Below are positions 17,597 through 26,871 of a stretch of DNA of 64,000 nt, piece by piece. The notes beneath the pieces are model-generated. The model saw only the letters and a program-made list of their open reading frames with translations, ran no database searches and had not been told where the DNA came from. Location: contig NZ_JBLLVA010000021.1 in assembly GCF_047739745.1 (NCBI RefSeq), positions 32,887-96,886 of the forward strand. The letters run 5' to 3'. This DNA comes from Pseudaminobacter sp047739745 (GTDB lineage Bacteria; Pseudomonadota; Alphaproteobacteria; Rhizobiales; Rhizobiaceae). Positions within the stretch are counted from its first letter, which is position 1; every line of letters begins with the position of its first letter. Position numbers and translations under genes: made by a program.

Positions 17597-18501
17597 GGCA
17601 GCAGTTCCTTCAAATGATAGTGGAATTTGCCGAGCTTGCCGCCGTAGTTGCCGGCGCTGATGCGCAAAGCGCCCTTTTGCGGGCCGAGGTTGGTGACTGC
17701 CTCAATGCCGGCCCGCATCGCGGCCGCGACCGCTTCGCTGGTCTCGCCGTCGATCACGATTTCCAGCACCGCATTGACGCCTGGATCGAGCTCGCTCCTG
17801 ACCACGCCGCTCAATGTCGGCGCAAAGGCGTCGTTGGTGGATGCCGTCATGCCCCTGTACTTGGCCCCGACCTTCGAGCCCGAGCGCACGACACCGCCCG
17901 GAAACGGCATGATCGCGCCAGGGATCTCGTCGATTGCGGCGACCGCCGCTTCGGCGGCTGCAAGCGCCTTGGTGTTGTTTTCCGCCAGAAGCAGAAGATT
18001 GCCGCCGCCGACGGCTTCCTTGGTAAGGCCGGTTGTCGCCTCGCAAAGAAATTCGCCGTCCATGACCGGAATCCGCCAGTAATGCCTGTCCCCAAGCTTT
18101 TTGGAAACCTGCCAGCCGTCGCCGAAATAGCGCAGCGCTGCTCCAAGCTTGAGATCGGCCGTACCCTTGAGGGCGGCGAAGCAGGCGCTGCCCGGCGAGG
18201 TCAGCACGCACTGGCCAAGACGATTTTGCAGTTGCTTCTGCAATTCATCGGTGCTGACCGCGAAGATCATGACGCGGACGCCGGGCCGGCCATCCGGCGT
18301 TTCCGAGGGCGACAGTTCCACGTCGATCGCCGCCTCGCAGCCACAACCGATCACGGAGGTCGCGTAGCCGGTCATGGTGATCGCCGCCTGGCGCGCCCAT
18401 TTGCGGTTGGGTCCTGTAATGATGATTGCGGTGGCGCGCATGCCGAACGCTTCCGCGAACGTATCGTCGATCGCCACACCGTTGACCGTCAGGCGTTGCA
18501 T
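17593..18501 (-). CDS. fhcD: formylmethanofuran:H4MPT formyltransferase subunit
   Basis: A 302-residue Ftr-family protein. The N-terminus (MQRLTVNGVAIDDTFAEAFG, then MRATAIIITG) and SVIGCGCEAAID match the two-lobed Ftr fold. In methylotrophs it transfers the formyl group between H4MPT and methylofuran within the Fhc complex. It overlaps the fhcA 3' end by 13 bases and fhcC by four, so the four genes form one tight operon on the minus strand. Confidence 0.96.
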   Translation of the reverse strand: MQRLTVNGVAIDDTFAEAFGMRATAIIITGPNRKWARQAAITMTGYATSVIGCGCEAAIDVELSPSETPDGRPGVRVMIFAVSTDELQKQLQNRLGQCVLTSPGSACFAALKGTADLKLGAALRYFGDGWQVSKKLGDRHYWRIPVMDGEFLCEATTGLTKEAVGGGNLLLLAENNTKALAAAEAAVAAIDEIPGAIMPFPGGVVRSGSKVGAKYRGMTASTNDAFAPTLSGVVRSELDPGVNAVLEIVIDGETSEAVAAAMRAGIEAVTNLGPQKGALRISAGNYGGKLGKFHYHLKELLP

Positions 18502-20120
18502 GGCACCTCGCCGAAAGCTTGTTCGCGCTGAATGGCTGAATCCGGGAAATTGAACCAGTCGAGCGACAGGCCGTAGCGTTCCTGATGATAGGCATCGAGC
18601 CTTCGCACCATCGACTTCTCCGGCGGGGGATTGAGCCGCAGCGCCCTGCCCCAGCGATATTTCACGATCTCGCCATTCCTGACCACCTGCTCGCCATTCT
18701 TGAAGACCGCAGCCGCCGAGCCGAACATCCCGGCGATATCGGTGCCCTTGCGATAGACGGCGATATCGGCGATCGCACCGGTGCCGAGATGGCCTCTGTC
18801 CTTCAGCCCGAGCAGCTTTGCGGGTGCTGCGCGCGTCATGATGGCGATTTCCTCAAAGCTGTATTCACGGTCAATGGACGCCAGCGTCGACAAGGCCAAA
18901 GCCTTTTGCGACAGCTTGGACGCGGCCTCCTCGCGGGCATTGCGGTCCATCAGCAATTCGAAAAGCTTCGGATAGGCGGTAAAGGGCGCGCCGTTGGGAT
19001 GATCGGTGGTGAAGAACACGCGCCACGGATCGTCGATCAGCAGGAAAAGCTCGAGCCCCACCGCCCACTGCACGGTGCCGTAGAAATCGCCCTTGTAACG
19101 GTAGGGCACGATGCCGCCGCCATTGCCGTCGCCGTCGAAAATCATGGTCTTCTTCGGACTGGCCGAGCCGCGCGCCGAAAACTGCCGCAGCACATCCGAC
19201 GAGATCGTCACCGTCTGGCCGAACATCACCTGGCCGATATCGATTGTGACTTCGGGCGTATTGTTGACCAGTTCGGCAAGCCGGGCCGCGGCGGAAGAGA
19301 ATTTCCGCCGGCCTTGGGTGCCGTAGCCGTAAAATTGCAGATGGGCGAGATGCATCGGCACGCCTTCGGCCGCCGCGATCGTGTCGGCCGCCGTGTCGGC
19401 CGAGCCCGCTGCACCCAGATTGTTGCAATGGACATGCAGCGGATGCGGCACGCCAAGTGCGGAGACCGCCGCCTGTAGAGTCTTGACGATGCGCCGCGAG
19501 CTTACGCCATAGGAGGGCACGACGTCGTCGAGCGAGAACGTCCGCACATTTTCCTTGAAGGCAGTCGCGGCGCCGGCATTGATGACCTTGACGCCAAGCG
19601 CCCGGCTCGACGCGACCGTCCAGGCAACATAATCCTCGATCATGCTGGCCGATGCATTGTCCCGGATCATCGACAGCAGGAAATCGTCATTGCCGAGGAT
19701 CGCCAGGGTCGCCTTGTCGATGATCGGAATATCGGCAAGTTCCAGATGGGTATGGAGCGCCGCGCCCGGCGACATGGCAGGCTCGACGACCGTGGTGAAG
19801 CCCATCTTCGCATAGCGGCAGCCGGTTTCGAACGTCGACCAGCCGGCGTTGGAAAGCGGTGTCTCGGCCGGCCGTGGCCTATGTGCCTTATGCTGTTCGG
19901 GCAAAAGCAGCCGCGCCGTGTTCACATTGCCGCCGCCGATATGGGAGTGGATGTCGATCGCGCCAGCCATGACGATGCAGCCTGTCGCGTCGACGGTCTG
20001 GTCGGCCTGCCGGCCAACGGGCGCGGCGACGATCATCTCGTCCTCGATCCAGACATCGCCAATGCCCGATCGGCCGTTCACCGGATCTATGATCTCGCCG
20101 CCGGCGATCCTGGTCAGCAT
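18489..20120 (-). CDS. fhcA: formyltransferase/hydrolase complex subunit A
   Basis: A 543-residue amidohydrolase-fold protein like FwdA/FmdA. The metal-site motif AIDIHSHIGGGNVNTAR lies near residue 55, and HVHCNNLG near residue 222 with HLAHLQFYG after it. FhcA carries the hydrolytic site that releases formate from formyl-methylofuran. It overlaps fhcD by 13 bases and the fhcB stop by seven. Subunit order B-A-D-C differs from nothing obvious in known methylotroph clusters. Confidence 0.96.
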   Translation of the reverse strand: MLTRIAGGEIIDPVNGRSGIGDVWIEDEMIVAAPVGRQADQTVDATGCIVMAGAIDIHSHIGGGNVNTARLLLPEQHKAHRPRPAETPLSNAGWSTFETGCRYAKMGFTTVVEPAMSPGAALHTHLELADIPIIDKATLAILGNDDFLLSMIRDNASASMIEDYVAWTVASSRALGVKVINAGAATAFKENVRTFSLDDVVPSYGVSSRRIVKTLQAAVSALGVPHPLHVHCNNLGAAGSADTAADTIAAAEGVPMHLAHLQFYGYGTQGRRKFSSAAARLAELVNNTPEVTIDIGQVMFGQTVTISSDVLRQFSARGSASPKKTMIFDGDGNGGGIVPYRYKGDFYGTVQWAVGLELFLLIDDPWRVFFTTDHPNGAPFTAYPKLFELLMDRNAREEAASKLSQKALALSTLASIDREYSFEEIAIMTRAAPAKLLGLKDRGHLGTGAIADIAVYRKGTDIAGMFGSAAAVFKNGEQVVRNGEIVKYRWGRALRLNPPPEKSMVRRLDAYHQERYGLSLDWFNFPDSAIQREQAFGEVPCNA

Positions 20121-21199
20121 GGCAGCGCCTTTCCGCCCGGCAGGCTCTCGGTGATCGATCGCAGAACCATAGCAGCCGACGGCAAACCGGAATCGGCTTT
20201 CGCCGTCACGGCCGTCAGCGTGCCGATCCTGCTTGAGTAAGCCACCGCGTCGTGGTCCACCTCCGGCTCGCCGATCGCGATGGTGACTGCTGCCCCGGGA
20301 ACCGGTTCCTCAGTCTTCGTCAGGGCGATGAAGCTGCCGCTTCCGGCCTCGGGCAAGCCGTCTCCGGAAGCGGAAACGCAGATATGCAGGTCGGCCTCGC
20401 CGTCAGCGAGCATTCGCGACACGTCGAAGCGCCAAGGATCGAATTCCGGCAAACCGCGCGCATGGCTGGTGCGCATTGGAAATCCTGTCATCCAGACGGA
20501 AGCGAGCGTGCTGCCCCACCCGCTTTCGCTGGCCGGCAGATGCAGTGCGGAGGCGCGCTTGGTGCGATTGATATCGGCGATCAGACCTTGCAGCATTTCC
20601 AGCGCGAGCAATTGCAGCGATTGCCCGCAACTGATGAAAACCGGAAAGCGCCCGTCGGCCAGCGCTTTGGCGAAGTCATCGAAATTCGACACCGGGCTGG
20701 TGACAGGACGGCCGAGGCATTGCGCCCGCAGTGCCGCAAGGGTGCCGTTGATATCCGTTCCATCGCAGGAAAGCCGGACTGCCTCGATCCCGTCCGGAAC
20801 TTCGGTCGATGCGTCGCCGATGACGAAAAACCTGCGCGCCGACGGCGTATCTCCGTCCAGGTCAGGCTCGACCGTCGCCAGTTCGGCTACGAACCCGCTA
20901 TGAGCGGCAGGCAGTTCACCGACCAGAACGATGACGTCCGCGCGCCGGCGCACCTCGCCCGGCGCAATGAACATGCCGCCCCGGTCAGTGCACAGAGCCG
21001 TCTCCCGCGCCAGCGCGTCACCGCCGACATGGTCATAGGCAGCACCGACCTGGCCGGCGAGGAAAATCGCCGCCCTTGCGCCATGTACATCCGTATCCAA
21101 ACTGAAAACCGGGCTGAGACTCGACACCAGAAGCTCGGCGGCTTGCTCTACCGCGCGCGCAAACGGAACGTCCCGGTCGCCGATCCATGCAACCGCCAT
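20114..21199 (-). CDS. fhcB: formyltransferase/hydrolase complex subunit B
   Basis: A 361-residue protein, first gene of fhcBADC, start MAVAWIGDRDVPFARAVEQA. It resembles the FwdB/FmdB catalytic subunit of archaeal formylmethanofuran dehydrogenase, but is shorter and I see no CxxC-type iron-sulfur cluster motif. In bacteria the subunit is thought to be non-redox, in keeping with a hydrolase. The fhc promoter should lie in 21200-21303, an AT-richer gap. Confidence 0.94.
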   Translation of the reverse strand: MAVAWIGDRDVPFARAVEQAAELLVSSLSPVFSLDTDVHGARAAIFLAGQVGAAYDHVGGDALARETALCTDRGGMFIAPGEVRRRADVIVLVGELPAAHSGFVAELATVEPDLDGDTPSARRFFVIGDASTEVPDGIEAVRLSCDGTDINGTLAALRAQCLGRPVTSPVSNFDDFAKALADGRFPVFISCGQSLQLLALEMLQGLIADINRTKRASALHLPASESGWGSTLASVWMTGFPMRTSHARGLPEFDPWRFDVSRMLADGEADLHICVSASGDGLPEAGSGSFIALTKTEEPVPGAAVTIAIGEPEVDHDAVAYSSRIGTLTAVTAKADSGLPSAAMVLRSITESLPGGKALPC

Positions 21200-21303
21200 A
21201 CTTAACTAACTTTCTGGTGCCAATTCGATCTTAAACGAAACAGTTTTCGAGTTGAACCCTGTTATCCGACATTTCCGCCCGGCTCAATTCGCCTAAAGCA
21301 GCC

Positions 21304-21696
21304 TCAATCGTACTTGATATAGGCGAAACGCTGGTCCGTCGGTGGCGTACCCTCGAGCGCGCCGCCTTCCTTGGCCGGTTGCCAGTGGATCACATCTTCG
21401 ATCTTGCGGGCGAGCTCGAAATCCTTGTCGGTGACGCCTTTTGCCGCATGATTCGTCAGCTTGACCTCGACCCAGGCATAGGACGCAGCGATATCGGGAT
21501 GATGCCAGGCGGCTTCCGCCAGATGGCCCACGGTGTTGATCACCATCAGCGTGGATTTCCAGCCATGCGTCTTGTACTTTCGCCTGATCCAGCCGTTTTC
21601 ATAGCGCCAACCGGGCAGGTCGCGGTTCAGCCGCTCGGTGATCTCGGCCTCGGAATAAACGCGCTCTTTCGGTCTTTTCTTGTCTTCGTCGCTCAT
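21304..21696 (-). CDS. pterin-4a-carbinolamine dehydratase-like protein
   Basis: A 130-residue PCD/DcoH-family protein. Start MSDEDKKRPKERV has GGAG six bases upstream; a longer start at 21702 is possible. The active-site motif is NTVGHLAEAAWHHPDI with the His pair, followed by WVEVKLTNHAAKGVTDKD. The enzyme dehydrates 4a-hydroxytetrahydropterins. Its site beside the H4MPT genes suggests a role in pterin repair or synthesis for H4MPT, not phenylalanine hydroxylation; this is inference. It is divergent from the beta-RFAP synthase gene. Confidence 0.92.
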   Translation of the reverse strand: MSDEDKKRPKERVYSEAEITERLNRDLPGWRYENGWIRRKYKTHGWKSTLMVINTVGHLAEAAWHHPDIAASYAWVEVKLTNHAAKGVTDKDFELARKIEDVIHWQPAKEGGALEGTPPTDQRFAYIKYD

Positions 21697-21854
21697 CGTC
21701 ATCTCCGGCTGTTGCATTAGGCTGCCTGTATATGGCACCGATGCGAAGGGCAACTGATGCCCTTCGCCGCTTGCTCGCTCCATGAAAGCCGCTATCATGG
21801 CGGCGGGCACCTAAACTTCTGTGATGCACGTATGATGCACCCACCAGGGGGCAG

Positions 21855-22823
21855 ATGTCTAATTCTGTTACGATCAAAGTACCAGCACGGCTTCATCTCG
21901 GTTTCTTGGACCTGAGCGGCGAGAGCGCGCGCCGATTCGGCAGCCTCGGCCTGCCGCTGAGCGAGCCGGAAATGGTTGCGACATTGTCGCGCGCCGGCGA
22001 GACAACCGTCGAAGGCGACAAGGACGGCCGCGCGGCCGAACACCTGGCGACGCTGTCGCGGCACCTTGGTATTCGCGCACGGCACCGGCTGGTGATCGAA
22101 CGCGCCATTCCGCGCCATGCAGGCCTGGGTTCGGGCACGCAGATAGCGATCGCGGTGGCGGCCGCCCTGCGCACCCTGCACCAGCTGCCTCTGGACGTCG
22201 GCAACGACGCGATCCTTCTGGGACGCGGAGAGCGGTCCGGAATCGGCATTGCCAGCTTTGAAAATGGCGGCCTCATCGTCGATGCGGGAAAGGACAACGG
22301 CGCCACCCAGCCCCCTGTCATCGCGCGGATCCCGTTCCCGGAAGACTGGCGCGTCATACTGGTGATGGAGTCCGATCAAGCCGGCATCCATGGCGAGCAG
22401 GAGGTCAAGGCTTTCAAGGCGTTGCCGCCGTTTCCGACTGCAAGCGCTGGTGAAATCTGTCGCCACGTGCTGATGGGCGCAATGCCGGCCCTGGTCGAGC
22501 GCGACCTGCCCGCCTTTGGCGAGGCAATCGCGCGAATCCAGACGATCATCGGTTCCTATTTCGCTCCGGCGCAGGGCGGCATCTTCACCAGCAAACGGGT
22601 GGAAGCTGTAATACAACGGCTCGCGGAGGCCGGCGCCGTCGGAATGGGGCAAAGTTCGTGGGGGCCGACCGGCTTCGTCTTCGCACCGTCGCAGGACGCC
22701 GCAGCAGAGTTCGTGCGCGCTGCCGCTCCAACGATCAAGGACGGAATGCAGGTCAGGATCGTCCGGGGAAGGAACTCCGGCGCCGATATCATTTCGTCAG
22801 GGCTCGACCTCGTCGGAAGTTGA
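21855..22823 (+). CDS. mptG: beta-ribofuranosylaminobenzene 5'-phosphate synthase
   Basis: A 322-residue GHMP-kinase-fold enzyme that condenses PRPP with p-hydroxybenzoate or p-aminobenzoate, the first committed step of the H4MPT side chain. Motifs seen are VKVPARLHLGFLDL-like N-terminus (KVPARLHLGFLDLSG), the glycine loop PRHAGLGSGTQIAIAVA near residue 92 and GRGERSGIGIASFENGG. GGGGGCAG precedes the ATG. It heads the plus-strand run mptG-mtdB-ATP-grasp-mch. Confidence 0.95.
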   Translation: MSNSVTIKVPARLHLGFLDLSGESARRFGSLGLPLSEPEMVATLSRAGETTVEGDKDGRAAEHLATLSRHLGIRARHRLVIERAIPRHAGLGSGTQIAIAVAAALRTLHQLPLDVGNDAILLGRGERSGIGIASFENGGLIVDAGKDNGATQPPVIARIPFPEDWRVILVMESDQAGIHGEQEVKAFKALPPFPTASAGEICRHVLMGAMPALVERDLPAFGEAIARIQTIIGSYFAPAQGGIFTSKRVEAVIQRLAEAGAVGMGQSSWGPTGFVFAPSQDAAAEFVRAAAPTIKDGMQVRIVRGRNSGADIISSGLDLVGS

Positions 22824-22856
22824 GCTCTAACAGTTCCTCCCCAAAACCCGAAAGAC

Positions 22857-23759
22857 ATGCCCATGGCCCGCAAACATATTCTGCATATGCTCACGCCGCT
22901 CAAACAGATGAGCCCGTTCGACGTCAACATGGCGCTTGACGCCGGCTTCGACGCCGTCGTTCCCTATGTCGGCGTCACTCTTGGCGAGGTGACCGGGCTC
23001 GTGCAGGATGCGATATTCTCGCGGCCGCCGGACGCCGGCGTCAACACCGGCATCTTCATTGCCGGCAAGGACGTCTCGCTCGCACTCGACATGTTCGACG
23101 CGGCGAAGAAGGCAATGGTGCCGCCTTTCGAGATTTCCGTGTTTGCCGATCCGGCCGGCTCGTTCACGACGGCCGCGGCAATGGTCGCCAAGGTGGAAAA
23201 GGCGCTCGAGAAGAAATTCAGCCGCGGCTTGAAGGATGCCCGCATCGTCGTCTTCGGCGCGACCGGCGTCGTCGGCTTCTGCACGGCGGTCATTGCCGCC
23301 AAGGAAGGCGCCAAGGTCACCCTCGCCGGGCATGACGGCGCCGAGCGCGTCGGCAAAATCGCGGCCGAAATCGCCAGCCGTTTCCAGGTCGATGTCAGTC
23401 CGGCCGACGGATCGACCGCAGACAAGAAGGCGGTTCTCGTTCAGGCGAGCGACGTTGTCCTGTCGGCCGCCAAGGCGGGAATCCAGGTTCTTTCAAAGGC
23501 TGAGTTGAAAGATGCCGGAAATCTGCTGGTTGCGGCCGACGTGAACGCTGTTCCGCCTGCCGGTATAGAGGGGCTGGCCGTCAATGCCGACAGTGCCGCA
23601 CTCGAAGGAATGAACGGCGTTGGCATCGGCGCGCTTGCCATCGGCAATGTCAAGTACAAGACCGAATTCGGACTCTTTCAGAAGATGATCGGCTCGAAAA
23701 AACCGGTCGCATTCGACTTTCAGGACGCATTTTCCCTTGCACGCGAGATCGCGAAATAA
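22857..23759 (+). CDS. mtdB: NAD(P)-dependent methylene-H4MPT dehydrogenase
   Basis: A 300-residue cytoplasmic dehydrogenase oxidising methylene-H4MPT to methenyl-H4MPT. The N-terminal catalytic half has LTPLKQMSPFDVNMALDAGF; the nucleotide-binding loop is VFGATGVVGFCTAV near residue 130. Sequence and context (mch, fae nearby, no mtdA/fch) favour MtdB over MtdA. Start at 22857 or the ATG two codons on (22863) cannot be decided. The next gene starts within or just after its end. Confidence 0.94.
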   Translation: MPMARKHILHMLTPLKQMSPFDVNMALDAGFDAVVPYVGVTLGEVTGLVQDAIFSRPPDAGVNTGIFIAGKDVSLALDMFDAAKKAMVPPFEISVFADPAGSFTTAAAMVAKVEKALEKKFSRGLKDARIVVFGATGVVGFCTAVIAAKEGAKVTLAGHDGAERVGKIAAEIASRFQVDVSPADGSTADKKAVLVQASDVVLSAAKAGIQVLSKAELKDAGNLLVAADVNAVPPAGIEGLAVNADSAALEGMNGVGIGALAIGNVKYKTEFGLFQKMIGSKKPVAFDFQDAFSLAREIAK

Positions 23760-23769
23760 TTCGAAAGCC

Positions 23770-24867
23770 GTGCTTATCGCGGCGATTTCGGGCCGGGCGC
23801 TGGCTGCGGCGGCACGGCGCGCGGGTTATCGCGTGCTGGTCGCCGACATGTTCTGCGACATGGACACGGTGGCGCTTGCCGACCGCACCGCCAAGATACC
23901 CGGCGATTTTCACCGCGGCATCGATGGCGAACGCCTGATCGATACGCTGGAGGAACTGGCGTCTGGCGACGAGCCGCTGGCGGTCGTCTGCGGTTCCGGC
24001 TTCGAGCGAAGACCTGAGATCATCGATGCCATCGCGCAGCGCTTTCCCCTTGCGGGCAATCGTGGCGAGGCAATTCGGAGGGTCAAATCGCCGGAACTAT
24101 TCGCCGCCGACTGCGCGGCACTCGGCATACCGCATCCGCAGGTGCAGCGGCAGCCACCGCCTGACCCGGAGAACTGGCTTGCCAAGACGGCAGGAGCTGC
24201 CGGCGGCACCCATGTTCAGTCCGCCAGGGGCATGGCGGCGGATCCCGGCCGCTACTTCCAGCGTCTTGTCCATGGCGACAATGTGTCGGCGCTCTTCATC
24301 GGCGACGGCAACAGCGCGCGCATCGTCGGCTTTAGCCGGCAGTTCGTGTCGCCCCGGCCCAATGCGCCCTATCGATATGGCGGAGCGCTTCGCCTGCAAA
24401 GATTCGATCGGCGGCATGCCGCGATGATCGGCGGCTGGTTGTCCGGCCTCACCCGGCGGATCGGTCTTGTCGGTCTTTGCAGCGCCGACCTCATTCGCAA
24501 CAGCGACGGCTATCAGCTTCTGGAGATCAATCCGCGGCCGGGCGCCACGCTCGACATTTTCGACAGCGACGAGGCTCCGCTGATCGAATCGCACCTCAAT
24601 GCATCGAAGGGCGCCCCCATTGCCCTGCCGCGTTTCAAGGACAACATGGCATCGATGATCGCCTATACGACGCGACCGGTCGATCAATTTCCTGCTATCG
24701 CCTGGCCCGAATGGACTGCCGATCGCCAGTCCGCGGGCACAAGGCTCGATGCTGGCGATCCGGTCTGCACCATTTTCGCCCGCGGACCCAATGCCGCCGC
24801 GACCCGACAAAAACTGGATAAGAATTTCCGGCATCTGAAGTCCCATTGGGAAGGAGTTCGGCCATGA
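23770..24867 (+). CDS. ATP-grasp protein of the H4MPT gene cluster
   Basis: About 365 residues, ATP-grasp fold of the carboligase type. Seen are VKSPELFAADCAALGIPHP, the lysine segment NWLAKTAGAAGGTHV and the metal-binding end YQLLEINPRPGATLDIFD. Start is uncertain: GTG 23770 is given; TTG at 23737 would overlap mtdB by 23 bases. Such genes recur between mtdB and mch in methylotrophs and have been linked genetically to H4MPT or methylofuran synthesis, so it may add glutamate to the cofactor. The TGA overlaps the mch ATG. Confidence 0.85.
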   Translation: MLIAAISGRALAAAARRAGYRVLVADMFCDMDTVALADRTAKIPGDFHRGIDGERLIDTLEELASGDEPLAVVCGSGFERRPEIIDAIAQRFPLAGNRGEAIRRVKSPELFAADCAALGIPHPQVQRQPPPDPENWLAKTAGAAGGTHVQSARGMAADPGRYFQRLVHGDNVSALFIGDGNSARIVGFSRQFVSPRPNAPYRYGGALRLQRFDRRHAAMIGGWLSGLTRRIGLVGLCSADLIRNSDGYQLLEINPRPGATLDIFDSDEAPLIESHLNASKGAPIALPRFKDNMASMIAYTTRPVDQFPAIAWPEWTADRQSAGTRLDAGDPVCTIFARGPNAAATRQKLDKNFRHLKSHWEGVRP

Positions 24868-25820
24868 ACGATGGCTCCGCGTTTCTCAACGAAAATGCAC
24901 AACGCATCGCCGACGGCATGGTCCGCGATGCCGAACGGCTCCGCCTCAAGGTTTCGACGGGCACGCTCGGCGAACGGCTGATCGATGCCGGCGCCGATGC
25001 GGCCGGCAGCATCGAAGCGGGCCTGCGCATGGCCGAAGCGACGATGGGTGGTCTCGGCACCATCTCGACTGTCATGGACCGCGCCTCGGGCAAATGGCCG
25101 TTTCAGGTGGAGGTCCGCTCTTCGCAGCCGGTGCTTGCCTGCCTGGCTAGCCAATATGCCGGCTGGAACCTTTCGGGCGGCGACTATTTCGCGATGGGTT
25201 CGGGGCCGGTGCGAGCCCTGGCCCGTGTCGAGCCGTTGTTTTCCACACTCTCCTACCGCGAGAAGGCAACGGCCTCGGTCGTGCTTCTGGAGACGGCCAA
25301 GCCGCCGCCGCCGCCCGTCGTGGAAAAAGTCGCCAAGGCAACCGGCATCGCTCCGGAAAATCTGACTTTCATCTACGCGCCGACGCAAAGCGTTGCCGGA
25401 GCGGTCCAGATCGTCTGTCGCGTTCTGGAAGTTGCCTTGCACAAGGCCAACGATCTGAAGTTTCCGCTTGAAAACATCGTGGAGGGAATAGGCGCCGCAC
25501 CTGTTCCGGCACCACATCCCGATTTCCTGACCGCGATGGGCCGCACCAACGACGCCATCATCTATGGCGGCGTCGTGCAGCTTTTCGTGCGTGGCCCGGC
25601 CGATCAGGCAAAGGAACTTGCCGATAAATTGCCGAGCCGCACGTCGCGCGATTATGGCCGTCCGTTCGCCGAGATATTCAAGCATTTCAAAGGCGACTTC
25701 TACGCCATCGACCCGCTGCTGTTCAGCCCGGCCGAGGTGCTGGTGACGGCCATCGAGACGGGCGATACATTCCGCAATGGCGGCGCCGACCTTCCGATGC
25801 TGGAAAAAAGCCTGGGCTAG
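24864..25820 (+). CDS. mch: methenyl-H4MPT cyclohydrolase
   Basis: A 318-residue cytoplasmic enzyme hydrolysing methenyl-H4MPT to formyl-H4MPT. N-terminus MNDGSAFLNENAQRIADGMV, then GADAAGSIEAGLRMAEATMG and the substrate region GGDYFAMGSGPVRAL are characteristic. AAGGAG lies six to seven bases upstream. The ATGA overlap with the ATP-grasp gene shows coupling. Confidence 0.97.
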   Translation: MNDGSAFLNENAQRIADGMVRDAERLRLKVSTGTLGERLIDAGADAAGSIEAGLRMAEATMGGLGTISTVMDRASGKWPFQVEVRSSQPVLACLASQYAGWNLSGGDYFAMGSGPVRALARVEPLFSTLSYREKATASVVLLETAKPPPPPVVEKVAKATGIAPENLTFIYAPTQSVAGAVQIVCRVLEVALHKANDLKFPLENIVEGIGAAPVPAPHPDFLTAMGRTNDAIIYGGVVQLFVRGPADQAKELADKLPSRTSRDYGRPFAEIFKHFKGDFYAIDPLLFSPAEVLVTAIETGDTFRNGGADLPMLEKSLG

Positions 25821-25876
25821 CGGGTCCGCGGCAGGCGCGAACACTTTGAATTTGCGGCATCGTTTCCGAGAATCGA

Positions 25877-25891
25877 TTCCGATTTTCGGAA
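25877..25891. repeat. short stem-loop of RIME-like type
   Basis: TTCCGA-TTT-TCGGAA ends two bases before the RimK-like gene start. The related 13-mer TCCGAAAATCGGA is at 34888-34900 and a TCCGGTTTTCGGA form is at 62926-62938, so it is a dispersed rhizobial motif and not specific to these genes. Confidence 0.6.
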
Positions 25892-25892
25892 C

Positions 25893-26867
25893 ATGCAACG
25901 GGGTGAACTGGTGAAACCAAGAATATTCGTCGTCAACGATGCTTCGGGCGCGCAATCGAGAAGCCTTTCGGTAGCGCTGCGGAGGCGCGGTGGTGAAACC
26001 ATCACCGACTGCCTGGCCAGCATCACCTTCGACACGACCAGTTCCTGTGGCCTTGTGTTTCCAGGCATCGAGCCCGGCGAACTCCCCGATGCCGTCATCG
26101 TCCGCTCGATCTCGGCCGGTTCGTTCGAAGCGATCACTCGCCGTCTCGGCATTCTTCATGCCCTGGGCAGGCTCGGCGTGCCCGTGTGGAATTCGGCTCA
26201 GGCGATCGAGCGCTGTGTCGACAAGTCGATGACGACGTTCCTGATCCAGCAAGCTGGCCTGCCGACACCGCCGACCTATGCGGTTGAAGGACGAGTTGCA
26301 GCGGAAGCGATCGTGAAGCGGCACATGTCTTCGACCCCGCTGGTGCTGAAACCGCTGTTTGGCGCTCAAGGACGCGGCATCCGTCTGATTCGTTCGCCGG
26401 AGGACCTGCCGCCGCCTGAGGAAATCGACGACGTCTATTACCTCCAGCATTATGTGCGTCGCGCCGGGCCGCCTTTTCGCGACTACCGTGTCTTCGTCTG
26501 CGCCGGCAAGGTTCTGGCGATGATGGCGCGCAAGGGCGAAGGCTGGATCACCAACATCAACCAGGGGGCGACGGCCGAACAGGTGTCGCGCAGCATGGAA
26601 AGCCGGCTCGAATCACTGGCGCTTGCCGCAGCGGCTGCGATTGGTGCGGATTTCGCCGGCGTCGACATCGTACCGGACAGCGAGGGCGGCCTATCCGTGC
26701 TGGAGGTCAACAGCATGCCGGCCTGGTCCGGCCTGCAATCGGTGGTCCGGGTCAACATCGCCGACGCGATCGCCGAGGCCCTGCTGGCTTTCGTGCACCA
26801 GCGCGCCGTGACGCGCCGCGCGTTCGCGCATGCCGCGCAGCCGGCCATGGCTACGGCCGAGCCGTAA
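25893..26867 (+). CDS. RimK/MptN-like glutamate ligase (ATP-grasp)
   Basis: A 324-residue ATP-grasp ligase. ATP site residues lie in TPLVLKPLFGAQGRGIRLIR near residue 147; the metal end is SVLEVNSMPAWSGLQSV near residue 270. It resembles RimK and archaeal MptN, which adds glutamate to tetrahydrosarcinapterin or to methanofuran-type tails. Bacterial methylofuran carries a polyglutamate chain, so this or the 23770 gene is a candidate ligase (inference). An alternative GTG start at 25911 gives MKPRIFVVND. Confidence 0.87.
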   Translation: MQRGELVKPRIFVVNDASGAQSRSLSVALRRRGGETITDCLASITFDTTSSCGLVFPGIEPGELPDAVIVRSISAGSFEAITRRLGILHALGRLGVPVWNSAQAIERCVDKSMTTFLIQQAGLPTPPTYAVEGRVAAEAIVKRHMSSTPLVLKPLFGAQGRGIRLIRSPEDLPPPEEIDDVYYLQHYVRRAGPPFRDYRVFVCAGKVLAMMARKGEGWITNINQGATAEQVSRSMESRLESLALAAAAAIGADFAGVDIVPDSEGGLSVLEVNSMPAWSGLQSVVRVNIADAIAEALLAFVHQRAVTRRAFAHAAQPAMATAEP

Positions 26868-26871
26868 CCCG

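Noticed and set aside
22857..23759. mtdA instead of mtdB
   Set aside because: Context with mch, fae and fhc and no fch, and the sequence start, favour mtdB. A phylogeny would settle it.
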